Source: Bradyrhizobium sp. CCBAU 53340
Lineage (GTDB): Bacteria > Pseudomonadota > Alphaproteobacteria > Rhizobiales > Xanthobacteraceae
Length of the DNA: 64,000 bases
Direction of reading: 5' to 3'
NCBI RefSeq assembly: GCF_015291645.1
Contig: NZ_CP030055.1
Location: forward strand, 5,394,001-5,458,000
In this document: positions 40,201 to 42,558 of the stretch, one piece after another
How the letters are laid out: every line of letters begins with the position of its first letter
Position numbering within the stretch: the stretch's first letter is position 1
Made by a program: the position numbers and the translations under genes
The notes under the pieces: model-generated
What the model saw: only the letters and a program-made list of their open reading frames with translations
What the model was told of the DNA's origin: nothing
Database searches by the model: none

Positions 40201-42360
40201 CTTGGCATTGAGCGTCAGGTCATTAGCCCCCGTGAGCGCGACACCGTCATCGATGTAGGCAGCCGTCGTGTCTTCGCCGTAGTTGAATGCGATCGACGCG
40301 CCGATCCCGATCTTGCCGGCCTGGCCGCTGCCCGCCGCCGACGGCAATGCCTTGGCGACGTTCTTCACATCGGAAATTGCTTCGATTGTCACATCAGGAC
40401 CACCCGTCAGGGTGACCTGCGCCAAATTGTCGAGATAGGCCTTGTGGTTGAGAACCGTGACGTTGACGGCAAGCGATCCCGCAAAATTGACATTGTCGGA
40501 ATCGCCCACGCCCGAGGTGGCCTCGGCGCTGAAAGAGCTTTGCTTGTCATCGAGCGGCAGCACCTGGATAGCGAGCGAATTGCCCGTAACGGCGCTTGTT
40601 CCACCGACGTAAGCGAGATCGTCGCGAACGGCCACGTTGATCGCGACCGCCACACCAATGCCGTTCGTCCCGCCCTTGGTGTCCCCGGTAAACTCGGCGT
40701 CGGCCGTCGTTTCCATCACGTCGACGGAAGCCGCCTGGATGGCGGCAGCTGCGGTACCGGCGTTGATGGTACCGTCCTGAAGGAAGGCCTTGGTGTCGCC
40801 CGTATCCGTGCTGACCGCTACGGCACCGGCGAACGTAATGCTGCCGCCGGAATCGGCGCTGGAGCCGGCCTTGTTGTTGGCGAGGGTGTTTTCGCTGGCA
40901 TTGCTGCCGCCGTTTGCGGAGGAGCCGCCGATCGACGAATTCGCCGTCGTCGTCAGGTCGCGGTCCGTCGTGGCAGCGACGGTGACCCCGTTGCCACCCA
41001 CCGTTGCTTGCGTGACCGACGCTTCGGTGTCGCCGAACACCACGGACACCGCCACGGCGGCTCCCGCGGCTCCCGCGCTGCCGTCCGCCAGCGTCGTAGC
41101 CTTGAGCTTGCTATTTGCTTGCAGGTTCGTGGCGCCGACACCGGTCGCATTCACGATCGCCCCGTCGGACACGGCGAGCTTCGCCTGGCTGTCGAACACG
41201 GTGATTGCCACGGCGGCGTCGTTTTTTGCGTCGCTGTTTGTGGTTGGCGAGGCTGACGCGTCGATCTCGACGTCGGACTTTGCAGTCGCATCGATCTTGC
41301 CGCTCGCGGTGAGGTGGGTGTTAACGCCGTGGATCAGCACCTCGGGATCGGCGTTGCCGGCGATGAGGGTAATCTTCAGCGTATTCCCCGTCGACGCGCC
41401 GATGAGCTTCCCGTCTACGGTTGAAGCAATTTCTAAATCACCGCTGGTATTGAGCGCCGAACCGCCGCCAATATCGATCTTGGCGGTCGAGAAGCTTGTC
41501 ACCAGCGAAATGGCATGAAGATTCGCGGCGCCGAGGTTGTCGTTGATCGCGTCCTTGATCTTTCCGGTGATTTTGCCTGCCAGACCCGGATCGTCCGTGT
41601 CGCCCCCAATAGAACCGTCCGCGTTCACATTGAGGGCAGAGTGCGCCGTTAACGTCATCTTGTCGGTAGCGTTGAGGGTGGCACCAGACAGCGTGATGGC
41701 CGAGTGGGCGTCCGCCAGAAGACCCTGGTTGACAATCGGATCGTTGCCGGCCGTGACCTCGGAATCCAGAGTCAGAATGCCGGTAAAGCTCGCATTCGCG
41801 CTGGATTTGATCTCGGAATCAGCCGTGACTTTCAAGCCGAAGCCAACTGCGGCATTAGAGGTCGTATCGAGACTAACGGTATCCCGTGCTAATGGATCCC
41901 TCTGGTCACCACCGGTGAAGTTGACGCTCAGCGTGTGGCCACTACCGATGGTCGCATTTGCGCTTGTGAACGAATTGAGATCAAGATGGATGGTATCGCC
42001 AACGAAATCCTCGCCAGTGTCGCGCTCGATCGATACGCTATTGTCCGCATTACTGGTTAGCGCTTTGCCCATGACGAGTGTTGCACCGTCATAGAGATTG
42101 AGCATCCCTCCCTCGGCCTTGAGCGTAAAATCCGTGCTGAGCCCGCCATAGGTGATATCCGCCGATAACAGCAGGCGCGGCTCGATCGCCTCCAAGGTGA
42201 AGCTTTGCCGCCGCGGCTTTGCCGCCGGGCGCGCGGCACCGCCGATCCGCCGCTTTCTGCTGTCCCGTCCCGGCAGGATCTCGCGAATAACCTTGTCGAG
42301 GAGGGATTCAAACGCGGAGCGCTTGTGAGCTTCCTTGTTCCAGCGCCAGGCTATACCCAT
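13282..42360 (-). CDS. Giant LEPR-XLL, RTX-containing surface or secreted protein (about 9,690 residues)
   Basis: The frame is open without interruption for 29 kb. ATG 42360 (MGIAWRWNKE), with TGGAG upstream, is preferred to the TTG at 42429. In order it contains: a basic N terminus with IEPRLLLSADI (about residues 59-69); a long array of beta-helix-like repeats (VAVSVN-x-x-T-x-AYIG pattern) to about base 30,700, interrupted by other modules; a more varied region to 25,800; Calx-beta-like modules near 23,700-22,600; repeated SW-x-x-DGF-x-x-GQ modules to about 18,700; RTX nonapeptides; two jelly-roll-like domains (15,250-14,200); and a metzincin-like domain with HEMGN before a short tail. Composition is small and acidic with very little cysteine. 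There is no hydrophobic Sec signal. A giant calcium-binding adhesin or biofilm matrix protein is likely. Confidence 0.93.
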   Translation of the reverse strand: MGIAWRWNKEAHKRSAFESLLDKVIREILPGRDSRKRRIGGAARPAAKPRRQSFTLEAIEPRLLLSADITYGGLSTDFTLKAEGGMLNLYDGATLVMGKALTSNADNSVSIERDTGEDFVGDTIHLDLNSFTSANATIGSGHTLSVNFTGGDQRDPLARDTVSLDTTSNAAVGFGLKVTADSEIKSSANASFTGILTLDSEVTAGNDPIVNQGLLADAHSAITLSGATLNATDKMTLTAHSALNVNADGSIGGDTDDPGLAGKITGKIKDAINDNLGAANLHAISLVTSFSTAKIDIGGGSALNTSGDLEIASTVDGKLIGASTGNTLKITLIAGNADPEVLIHGVNTHLTASGKIDATAKSDVEIDASASPTTNSDAKNDAAVAITVFDSQAKLAVSDGAIVNATGVGATNLQANSKLKATTLADGSAGAAGAAVAVSVVFGDTEASVTQATVGGNGVTVAATTDRDLTTTANSSIGGSSANGGSNASENTLANNKAGSSADSGGSITFAGAVAVSTDTGDTKAFLQDGTINAGTAAAAIQAASVDVMETTADAEFTGDTKGGTNGIGVAVAINVAVRDDLAYVGGTSAVTGNSLAIQVLPLDDKQSSFSAEATSGVGDSDNVNFAGSLAVNVTVLNHKAYLDNLAQVTLTGGPDVTIEAISDVKNVAKALPSAAGSGQAGKIGIGASIAFNYGEDTTAAYIDDGVALTGANDLTLNAKSDHEMETEAENGSASTGTLAVTPVIAISVADDDTHATLGAAGLAGTLSIDGNFSATSALSNVVQTSATGDTESTKTGVGISLALSIVNDSSLASTGRDLVTTAGTAAFLSSAISISESTAKASVKGGEDEDNGGGKADDKKQAQQGFADKTATDQVSKQGGTAKGTEGASSPSATSGSGQVSVAGAIAVNVENGKSIASIPDNRHVTAFGAVTVKSAANVDGHAVADGSAVAPGGTGVGVAVAVNVNNITNQGFIGNNAVVSGSGLNVGAVMADREIDAPTTTVPVVDADNDTLFVGLDAGLKSGDQVNYVGLGGFGLDPLQLSGYFVHVNDDGTVKFYDTKEHAEDGGGDGLVDLTSGALSSSGNQLWKYIKGIPTFIGAVDFDPTANITVLDLGESAALRTGDPITYNAASPLGGLSDGTLYYAIDLTGGHYQLAASRDDAYSGKAIPLSGSASAGQQVLHDRTHSSRADATSGASGGKVGVGISVGVNVVNNHTDALVGMTPGFAGSAHIITSGGDSSVMAESDEANLATAKPHGESDGDKAGVGGSVGVNVLTNNVNAKISDGTSWTGTVGKFAVSAVAGDSAVTHGENGAQASGGVAVGIGAGVIVAHDTTAAYVGTDASGGTGIHGSGDVSITASQTTNFKTETGAEAAGKNVAFGASVSVAVVTENASAELARSVATSNGAFTLMSTAAVTSDAEAIATVKGADKNDSGGNADGQADGQVNGSNSNTSGQTLPSASGNTSSAQSSNSSEGGASDATGIGLAAAVSVNVLTSDNSATISHGAGVNAKSAVKISAQADDHAIAKGVGAAVATDSDAQIGAGVSVNVAGATNKARVTGASVIKGGSVTIEAITPNGKTDDFIAWGVAAAATTSNNAIGSFAGSVGINVVNHFTTEASTAAGSHLESSGTINVTATENLDPQTLAAAAALSKDGVGFGATVDVTLLHASTTAFIGGDADAGGAITVDAETHMLPTQLDIPKIPDAVKPVVTSLAVAGSGSKGGSAIGGSFIVNDFHLDVDAHIGGGKINQGGLYTPSGNVTVKAVNETEITSIAGAFGISISGSAGFGIGLDVEILHKSTTAYIDNGAIVTAGGAVSVTADSSETMLSIAGTAGSGDSIAIALSASIADIQPVTDAHIGNTATVHANGGGVTVRATSAFQTTMIAGGIGLSIGGSAIGAANVTLVHGATTEAYVGTSTTVTSAGTVSVVARANEDVIAIAAGVAVGTGSAGVAGSAAVEVLTETTTADIGHNSNITVTGGGDLIVTASDFTGPNADPSDTGPSGGIISVAGSLGASGTAGVGVGADVGIFTKTTNAFIDSAVTATVAGNIIVKAESSEDLVSVSAGIGVGGTVGVAANADVHVFDLTTRAFIGDDPSAGPGSFGEGNVHADGSVVVSANDVSNINEIVAVLAAGEVGVGAAAGVDVFSKDTEAFIGSGAKVTGDGKNGSGLTVNTGVINIPPAGPANAPFDASNPNGQGIETNSLSKDQLTSPSQRQALRSQGEVHTPQVKNMNLSQSGNDDVNSKDPSLSGTRLTSLDTRGNFHGVAVAATNQDEIRTFTFAVGGGAVGVAVSAGVDVVGATTKAYIGDSAKVNLDTSTANPFDQSVLVGAGDDFYHLAIAGGIGIGAVGVAPAVGVNVIGDTTQAYIDTSAIVNAKGDIVVVAGGKEDIVMVGFGVAAGGVGVGGAVDVLSINNQVKASIGDSAHVYAGGDVDVFANDDTHIFELSGALGVGGAVGIGGSVGVMLVGKDTEATIGASAQVDALGNSGGRGDLLDGNIVSGVFETTSGSPSPFNAHGVLVQATSSESILHIVAAAGAGYVGVSGAVGVTLVNVETDARINGNALINTLHQGLANGDQSVYVNAGDKVGIQTFIVGVAGGFVGVAGAVDVGTLNNNTKAEVLTGAQLKAKQDIEVNAVNTKDVTGFDVSGAGGFVGVGGAVSVWSIGQTIDSTYADQAHHQFKASVVNTGASTIDFGNDSDAFATGTEVIYHDGGGTDLSAQLTDGKHAFVRNLGSGKIELFDTFAHARDTSSSAGQLLFTSSGNDNQYFVSTSSSTKAVTHPFKTGDVTTGVNSNINFGDDKKAFPTGAEVVYHSGSGTDLGTLHEGDHAFVRNMTGGVIELFDTSDHAKDLLSNAGRIEFTNSGNDDQYFSSPQDGADSNAAAQAQSGTGAASGSIGNFTNGVGFNAASAVNTGTSTVDLGTSSGLQTGDLVTYFHGSGGGDIGNLTNGQQYYVGDTGGGKFAFYNTYADALNNQNAISFGGSPGSGAQQFLQLNANSSSSRVHAGTQEAINGNGGHVHGIGERAPTQGGISGVENKVIATPPGTSAIVQSGTSLTAGGAIGVKANEIDHITIIAGQVAAGFVGAGAAISVVGIADNVTASLGGTMSAGGAISVNAIFNETVNVTTLDGAAGAVALGAAVAVVSDSSAIQATLQEDAEVDNAASLTVAADASRNFTLTTGQGGAGIGAFGATFSMLTVDHNVLANIGKNAHIGDLGVGDVGAVDVHANVSIDATENSGVFDVGGLAVDAAFAFLTVKPDVTAAIGDGTVIVSTGAVSVVADVTKMSADSELIGVTVGGMALSGMLSKSEVEGTTSASVGANADITAVGAALTPGLKVAASDENNAATGNLVMVSAGGIAASGAVVNATVSRNTRASVGSGSKVKAGTSEVDIDATSVNNSTSTAKGLSLGTISVSFEVTIADIDGATSASMGAGGSVTGKLNVKADDTSTGKPTTKILGIGGFSGAGASASSTITRNVDAFIGNEFGSSPAGQSTLTLTGSADVEATSHETATVDAEAATAGVLAFGVSVPNAEIDGNTRAYIGPKTTVDGSASNSGVTLKASDVSNATVNAKGIAISFVLSGVVDNPSASVSRNSLAFIDASGQALAGTGAVTLDASADEIASTGANGGGGSLLSFAAMLPKSTISGAVKAYVADSGKVTAGSLTLQAHTIERKATTSADVISISLAAGGAGVDSEATISGDVKAYVDTNATLDVSGAVNITATSTSNPTSSADVGEGGIILAVGTMTSTVSLTTTTSAFIGNDTTITKAGSLDIESSDTSAASVTGTVAGGGAIQGRGAKTVASLTPTISAFIGQNVKANVTNAVTVKAQSVRAEGDSTAKDYGGGVADFGFAHADVTANPTVSAYIDIGASITAGGAVTVDAEGRSDSNGVTYNDFITGVDTTTDQITFPQHGLGTGDEITYDPVLNTPISTANGFLQSGNPLRLYNVVIRNSIGTSLLSPGSNPDDSFVLGNLFKGTLIDADAPFTNAGGVDSSRDVIRFATPHNFKTGDSVLYDAENNANIGLNGGDYFVRVLDPFTIELYSSLADATAAAQQVTNSHTQVTGGGTKTIDIAPPTGAVNGDGITYKAPPPIVFDGGAVDVSSISGNSISYSAGSNTILVGDLTSSGVFHTGDRVFYHTDGHVIGGLTNDTFYYVITNDTDPSIGDSRLIRLAANPNNVGNVPDPGSNPPANFPEVVVGLDPSVATGHQELVRENIGGLTDGVTYYLQNKQAGSFQLSTDQAGNNIVSVTPTISTGGIHLFFKAGADLTAGGVNSASPDQELRIDLTAPGTGIGDQFNGQKLLGPGGTSLRLISPPSGDGLTSASAKGGSGGGLEVSKPTATIDSTYNVSAKILAAVVNSGDKVWITTNSLPNMQAYAANASGGVINIGDAEADITLHNNNATEVGNNTKIVAVGDFVMKADNNIHLNDESHADGGGFISSASSTATVDLESNTTGKVGTNANIMANSVDIEALISHSSASALAEAFGGGLFGDVDPDPTVEGTSTAAITIGGGGTQINGIYGVTIKADQNDFKVSVSDDGSAFIGIGGNVGTSTNSTHLTETVTGNAGATIIAGPPSKTDLVALRVEANATGSQAHSEEHHITWSSDVIIYQGASPWLIVGAGGDIEKAINVSVNGGQTSGLVSGDISVDDIQDQGGSKVIFNSPSSNIDLTTTEPTFEFRENFQQVLITNSSDKKLTINEIDVINRHLTPPKVELDGTSIGLKFHIQHDFTPTLVDIKNFGAGDIFLQGSTSSPVYADTHSLIENPIGETRILNTKGNIFAADYGPIIRTNTLGNQFWPFLPGDFLHGIQATLGSIGTASARVSVDIVQSAPPSPLPLLSLPHPREEQFYAQAGNNIYLNLTGRLRDPLAPANPFVIHIDSIVAGGNADVLLQPSVKETHVSGTLEGVNVTVPPNGKDGTFFTEFVYFVMQGGPGGGLDVGVFGDTPSTIPTTYDFRLRDNTLTPTTNPGLKAGNNIIVTAAQPKPADPVINILAITDLTGGPFPLPAPSDSHHIDMLANGFITIEEKTGDLRVGRIMSTANDVTLYSPRRIIDALNDAGVYVGGPFDGNLVDADVTGVNITMTAGDNNIGGKEGTGGIGTPDNFLEINDNVLHALNPSVNLGVVKAFDTASGLGNSQGIFLTEVIRGGEAVALLGAEAISDLNVGEIDTTGNVTLATDPGSIVDARNGGQGGDDANVIGNTINLFAEGGNIGSPNGGNDLEIDSQAYAYGRIGARATGSIYLTETFATDASLPVPTNPFADAQVVLLQALGLTSGDGSGGSVTDGFGGTVDLRFTVRESAVVPQFGTDGITVTVYGEDLNLLGSGSVLFLENAPETITHGLINAASGSILLRVADDVNTDPNSQILAAHNIDIYGDFARSGEMSSGIARTDTGDLGYGTVMHLRGVIAHGAAFNNGIATGNLTRIFGNADTDQIYFDHTFLGGQSGTLTSAIPDGQGQTIPDGGFDVGAFVKSAGLMSTYSSGMARAFGSNTPTQIINVNASMTFTQSKDTVANAGDTITAATGTWAGFAIGDIVTVDTGTAGDPNNRSFTVMAVTATALTLNTVNFVKAETPVNTVKVKNNKVAKGGDSEDFFVVNELQSMTIVQETQAGVETGDTLTLDGQSGSDTYVINTTGTHGDVRNYVINVLDTGAANDGVDNLTVYGRDDNASNDVNADYRGTGKGFDDFFLLRRTTGIAQETANRPVLYADDSAFVALLHVTNLAQAQASDPNNDPNVRSQSVQRVNYDSAINGQLMVFGQGGNDYFAVDDNAAITTLDGGADNDSFQIGQIYGYQRDGSTHSPAPLGNTFGGSVVTPYDQFPQLVNSLTPQSIYGTVATTRGWLSAGATSPLLAEGGTGDDTFTVYSNQSPLRLEGDDGNDLFTVRAFALAETNPVTGDIVWVDPVQEIAMPKLTRGFSTAAETAIRTGAGANQVEYNINAPVSVDGGNGFDKLVILGTEFADHIVVTDKGIFGAGLTVTYQNIEVLEIDALEGDDIIDILSTQPGVATRVIGGLGNDTLNVAGDVTGPVESRDIEGTSGMVNNRVTSNDSAYDGLVADGLDLSVARPNQGQVIIDEEVNGDASPGFTDISESGVQDVYGVYLQHAPVHGTHVYVTVSAAMSPQEEHLKNGLLNSGDIYDELGVGGLMGLPPQYPGDSMLLAEDDSTSNPLVATAYDRTITLNGTSVFIPARSIVLTFDETNWDKAHEHLVHLMAVNDQRPEGVRTVVTSHSVISDDPSFNHAIVRNVEVTVHDNDQPGILITQLDPTTTDPAHYPAKYGNHPNDNNTIVLEGDAITQVTDLYAVELENQPLTGSVTIALKPQDNRMVLDASSDPYGRFHIGRTQDGIRSGVYYLTFDSSNWDKPVIVTASAVNDGQVEDPHNTTIVHSIYVDQSLKLTFANTPDGGTVSRLDPADLGADWLTDGYSVGHKITLSGGANAGTYYIRSATETTLTLTTDPLLLTLATFAQTGQILETVNLDDLVSTTNVAYKAAAFTSDTPIYAKVLDDESPGVFLLESAGRTLVTAGTAFDGPGPGDTYTMRLQSPPKADVNVDVVTDGQTDLVTGGRISLQATGGFQPVQLFTGNITVTSIDADTVLITRASGSETGSFIGDGFLPGQRIRIEGTGQAGVDNVDVNLPGGYYTIDKANDSVTAKTIRLKHVSGPDLPTAFGTFNTDDNKTVAIDMVVERGSYTGNVDYNIASVPFQLFSGNITVSGNTITRNDIGSFKNDNFALGQVITILQADGTPLGTSLTVTGVSDSQLTLSGSPGAGPTYQNVSIRKMLDVLTRTDGTSWLDSGFFEGQIITIHGIGGDKIEKIDLITGTKPDRLDMMVLTDHPATGLYSGSLGGNGTNTTVTVTEMAFRVTYTPPTPPKPDPAYNPDTGNWFTQVTVPLIADPYFDIQPGHENFKSFPKVAHRLDGIRGPLAVEGGTTAADRSLVQAVMLPGEANGPFFNIPPQPPETQSIDVLNIYNDGTVANDTGTLTSTALTGFEMGGKLDFSKLLGGAPAPFGEPGVYPGGISYGSIVVDPVTHQFSTDASHSTIESLNIFLGSGNDRLDINSTLIPGPDHNPDGTLAFVSEHGGLTTVHGGGNSPIQMTASIAPSNAFNVVAGPSGTGQLVRTDGMSWADAGFAVGQQVMLSIDIPGGSDTRSYTITAIQDQPLRPGSILVLLSADGTALTNRTNATGTISVTDFLQVTGNFDVLSDRIVRRDGLSWDNLGFAAGQQVSFSLSNGTVVGNRTILGFDNATTPSGTGYGSALLLGGPALTPATNVTGTVAVTSRNVVSGPFTVAPKSLTRTDGGSWIADGFAKGQAVAIDGQSGVWFVTDDPTKTTLKLTGGDLKLINDLKLINKVAIVRIGGDAITVNGTTEYVNGTNTVAAPVAGDPQGTTNRIIRSDGHGWASDNVGDSAFAVGQQITITGEWSYAGVTFARADGGDTITRASGSWITDGFVAGETIVLSGTTSTNGNLTNNGNFTIKSVSASTLTLTAVNTVVPTVGTEPVTIGISGNFLVTGFATGAQAGDTLLVKGSIGLPTFAAPMTVNVDAPLVVYGDTTQDGIWYDGKADKPSSLGKFSNKPQPHMDNVTFTMGTPSLGQTNPEIAGLDLQFSTFTTLEGTFGVITRTSGDWGASGFLVDGLITIDGKAVGNVKTISKTDAAHPTVFNTLILTDLTADFPLPAANGAHTIKEWNSATIKLQPDQGLFDPGFVTEGLITIGATYQVAFARADAGDTITRFDGGSWLTDGFAKGQTISVSLTTYNNVNFTLVDVTASTLTLEVKNSVIPTTLADVGAPPITESARIGADVGAVAIAGSQYLVTFAQNAAGDTITRSDLGGSWLVDGFKDGMNIAVYGTPDKSGSPGDPGNKRVFQIAHVTDSVITLKVSNSVIAEGPEQAIIAGQGTKVDTLFMFDLKPAFLTLTNGGTTSPTLTRTIVERNRLGQNSDFYVFPLANEYRYAGNDVIDAHKVFADVPAGQLPTVGITAYGGRGDDTIIGTQAGDHLAGGSGSDTIFGQRGVDHIYGDSGFNVDVITRVLTVAQTAGNTKTTVLDSVTDGGNDLIYGDAPGSTATDAFGDYDDVVFGDLGDIGQATSGWRDTTKPVPLTPQRIETTLLSRTIVSQSRQYGGNDTIFGGGGDDVLIGGMGDDSIDGEAGRDLIFGDNVSLNRTSHLGDFRNGRFETLSGTKIYSTGLSTDSLPAGQDYADGSPQADPRGHGSWGDYLITLFDHGNDTVLAPAGSYGNDYIAGGAADDMIFGEMGNDVAQGDGSIEYVSHTLIDNQNGTVSFSIAIGGRVGVLSVGANIAGNPFRDANNALFLRPSFDASTDGQDYIEGNGGSDILFGNQNQDDLIGGSSDLFSLNAPIFADSQKLRPDNSDLIFGGSGIAIARNAIGDATIDVNSNITTTANGHANDSDAIVGDNGDIIRLVGINHQVAPPVGLKTVSIPGFTMNADLTTTAMPTLVQSFNGFLRFNYDTSTGEGTAYDETSKIVVRAVRLLDYTPGGPDYAPALQATDIGAADEVHGESGDDFIYVGKGNDWMYGDGQNDDLIGGYGNDWISGGTGDDGIIGDDGRIFTSRNSLSAIVGTPGYTASQGEPLNGIAPLLPSDSDPKYSNGNALNEFIFTPGNMQIDTINVSGALKKTVDLTPFSSDPNFNGTADDFSYASTKNNGAASDGKTKSHNDDIIFGGLGSDWIHGGSGDDAISGAESLKQSYTQTENGVELAGIAESDYYHPYNPGDALRFNPTDPDGKFTHPHIAGRTGEFALYDENDPLRKILLNGNGTLNKDGTGKEFFLNFDQTEGVLRSGGTTPGNQNQSVTYPAVHDDGNDAIFGDNGNDWIVGGTGRDHTYGGWGNDLLNADDDLTTNGSLNNIPETAPTYEDRAYGGAGKDVLIANTGGDRLIDWVGEYNSYLVPFSEFGMATVSRTMQPFLHHFLYAESLSDGVDATRFSDLNGGLTPPVPTKNNDPNPGRNGEPAGELGLVLQQDTAWHAQTGAPTDPQAGNTPGTQRDVLRSASYAPNTVTGMFADTGSWSVLNSAYQNSTSKVVGDNISLFDLNTWLPANFFEIQSVMKVQSGGTQQNGFIIFDYQGSNNFKYAGIDVTNNAIKIGQRSDAGWTDLATLPAGKPGLGVNSQNTLLLTVNGTTATLAVTSANGGKAASTLKVSYVFNAPLNTGLVGVGTNNSIAAYTSYTVQRLPVNFTYSVLEDLSDGVAQNFTPATGTWTTTSGTNGVYTGTPPANDAALTVRPLAVAPLSYVEYSATVKASAAGTSAGLTFGYNSTNAFLYAGIVAGTNQVVIGHRDNGVWITDATASATIAAGTNYTVLVALTEGTTNTVNVVLNGKSVLSFNYNYLVHDGSVGLYARNGSATFDNILIRGDDIAYAGGGTPQVAAGTAPASPVATDLIAADLDLVADAARQMWIKALGADDPRLAVLSRVSVLVSDLPNGMLGATTGTTIVIDARAAGWGWFVDKTPNDNSEFSQRLGNGVFAASPTSPAFGRMDLLSTLLHEMGNAMGFAEDQGQDVTGMTLQAGERRVPVGASTQPAVEQSGLQLGFTEAPSAKPILVNIAATTQTIDLSSLTALWPTILSSATASPAFTADVGGKSAASHDLGLGSSDLESDGNAKLKIDWNRNRISFMDKIASSNATRDWQDDFLNHLGKDGLQRNPNAGLRVRPGAFSA
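13789..13803 (-). other. Degenerate metzincin zinc motif HEMGN
   Basis: The C-terminal domain (about 14,100-13,640) contains IVIDARAAGWGWFVD and then LLSTLLHEMGNAMGF. A zinc protease of the matrixin/metzincin type would read HExGHxxG. Here the second histidine is Asn (AAC, 13789-13791), so catalytic zinc binding is unlikely. Confidence 0.8.
15740..18370 (-). repeat. RTX nonapeptide (hemolysin-type calcium-binding) blocks in the giant protein
   Basis: Several blocks of GGxGxDxUx repeats occur, for example GGNDTIFGGGGDDVLIGGMG near 17,950, GKGNDWMYGDGQNDDLIGGY near 16,730, and GGLGSDWIHGGSGDDAISG near 16,270. Such repeats form calcium-filled parallel beta-rolls that fold after export to the calcium-rich outside. 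In this protein they are followed by about 800 further residues rather than lying at the very end. Confidence 0.9.
18700..22570 (-). repeat. Tandem 'R-x-DG-x-SW-x-x-DGF-x-x-GQ' modules in the giant protein
   Basis: Roughly a dozen degenerate copies of a module of about 70-100 residues. Examples are LTRTDGGSWIADGFAKGQAV, ITRFDGGSWLTDGFAKGQTI and ITRSDLGGSWLVDGFKDGMN, each followed by a strand pair ending in TASTLTL or a similar sequence. An outlying copy lies near 25,800-25,600. The nucleotide sequences have diverged, so the array is old. I read it as a beta-sandwich stalk. Confidence 0.65.
20266..20301. repeat. Perfect 18-bp tandem duplication inside the giant gene
   Basis: The 18-mer ATTAATGAGCTTGAGGTC occurs twice in direct succession (20266-20283 and 20284-20301), giving a repeated DLKLIN in the protein. 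It keeps the frame and looks like a recent slippage event. Confidence 0.9.
29600..39370 (-). repeat. Recurring 'GD-x-V-x-Y ... F-x-D-x-x-x-A' modules inserted in the beta-helix array
   Basis: Within the giant protein, modules of about 60-80 residues interrupt the helix-like repeats near 39,350-39,050, 34,300-33,430 and 30,650-29,600. Examples are TGTEVIYHDGGGTDLSAQLT followed by HAFVRNLGSGKIELFDTF, and TGAEVVYHSGSGTDLGTLHE followed by HAFVRNMTGGVIELFDTS. The adjacent pair near 34,280-33,730 is a clear tandem duplication. The span given covers all copies; it is not continuous. Confidence 0.6.
42154..42195 (-). other. LEPR-XLL motif in the N terminus of the giant protein
   Basis: The encoded sequence LEAIEPRLLLSADI matches the LEPR-XLL pattern known from the N termini of extremely large proteins in Gram-negative bacteria, here with Ile in place of the first Leu. 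It sits about 55 residues from the preferred start, after a strongly basic stretch (GRDSRKRR and AKPRRQ). No hydrophobic signal core surrounds it. A targeting or sorting role is suspected for the motif; that role is inference here. Confidence 0.85.
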
Positions 42361-42453
42361 CGGAATGCTCCATCGAAAAAATGGACCGAACGGCGAGCAG
42401 CAAGTCGAAGTAACGCGAACGCGCCTCAAGCAGTACGCGCTTGAGGAGAATGT

Positions 42454-42558
42454 CTAGCGGTGTGTGCCGGGGAGAATTTGAATGCCGGCGCCTTCAACGA
42501 CACGCGGCATGGGAAGAGCTGAGTGCAAACTCTCAAAGGTGCTAAAATCTTTGATCAT
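42454..42558 (-). CDS. Small protein of 34 residues upstream of the giant gene
   Basis: ATG 42556-42558 is preceded by an excellent AGGAGG seven bases upstream. The 34-residue product starts MIKDFSTFESLHSALPMPRV and ends at TAG 42454-42456, 93 bases before the giant gene's ATG. It has no signal peptide and no membrane segment. The ribosome binding site is among the strongest seen in the window, arguing for real translation. It could be a leader peptide controlling the giant gene, or a small secretion partner. Confidence 0.6.
   Translation of the reverse strand: MIKDFSTFESLHSALPMPRVVEGAGIQILPGTHR

Noticed and set aside
39169..41256. 695-codon plus-strand frame opposite the giant gene
   Set aside because: Same antisense shadow effect; composition is dominated by Arg, Val, Asp and Gly with no motif.
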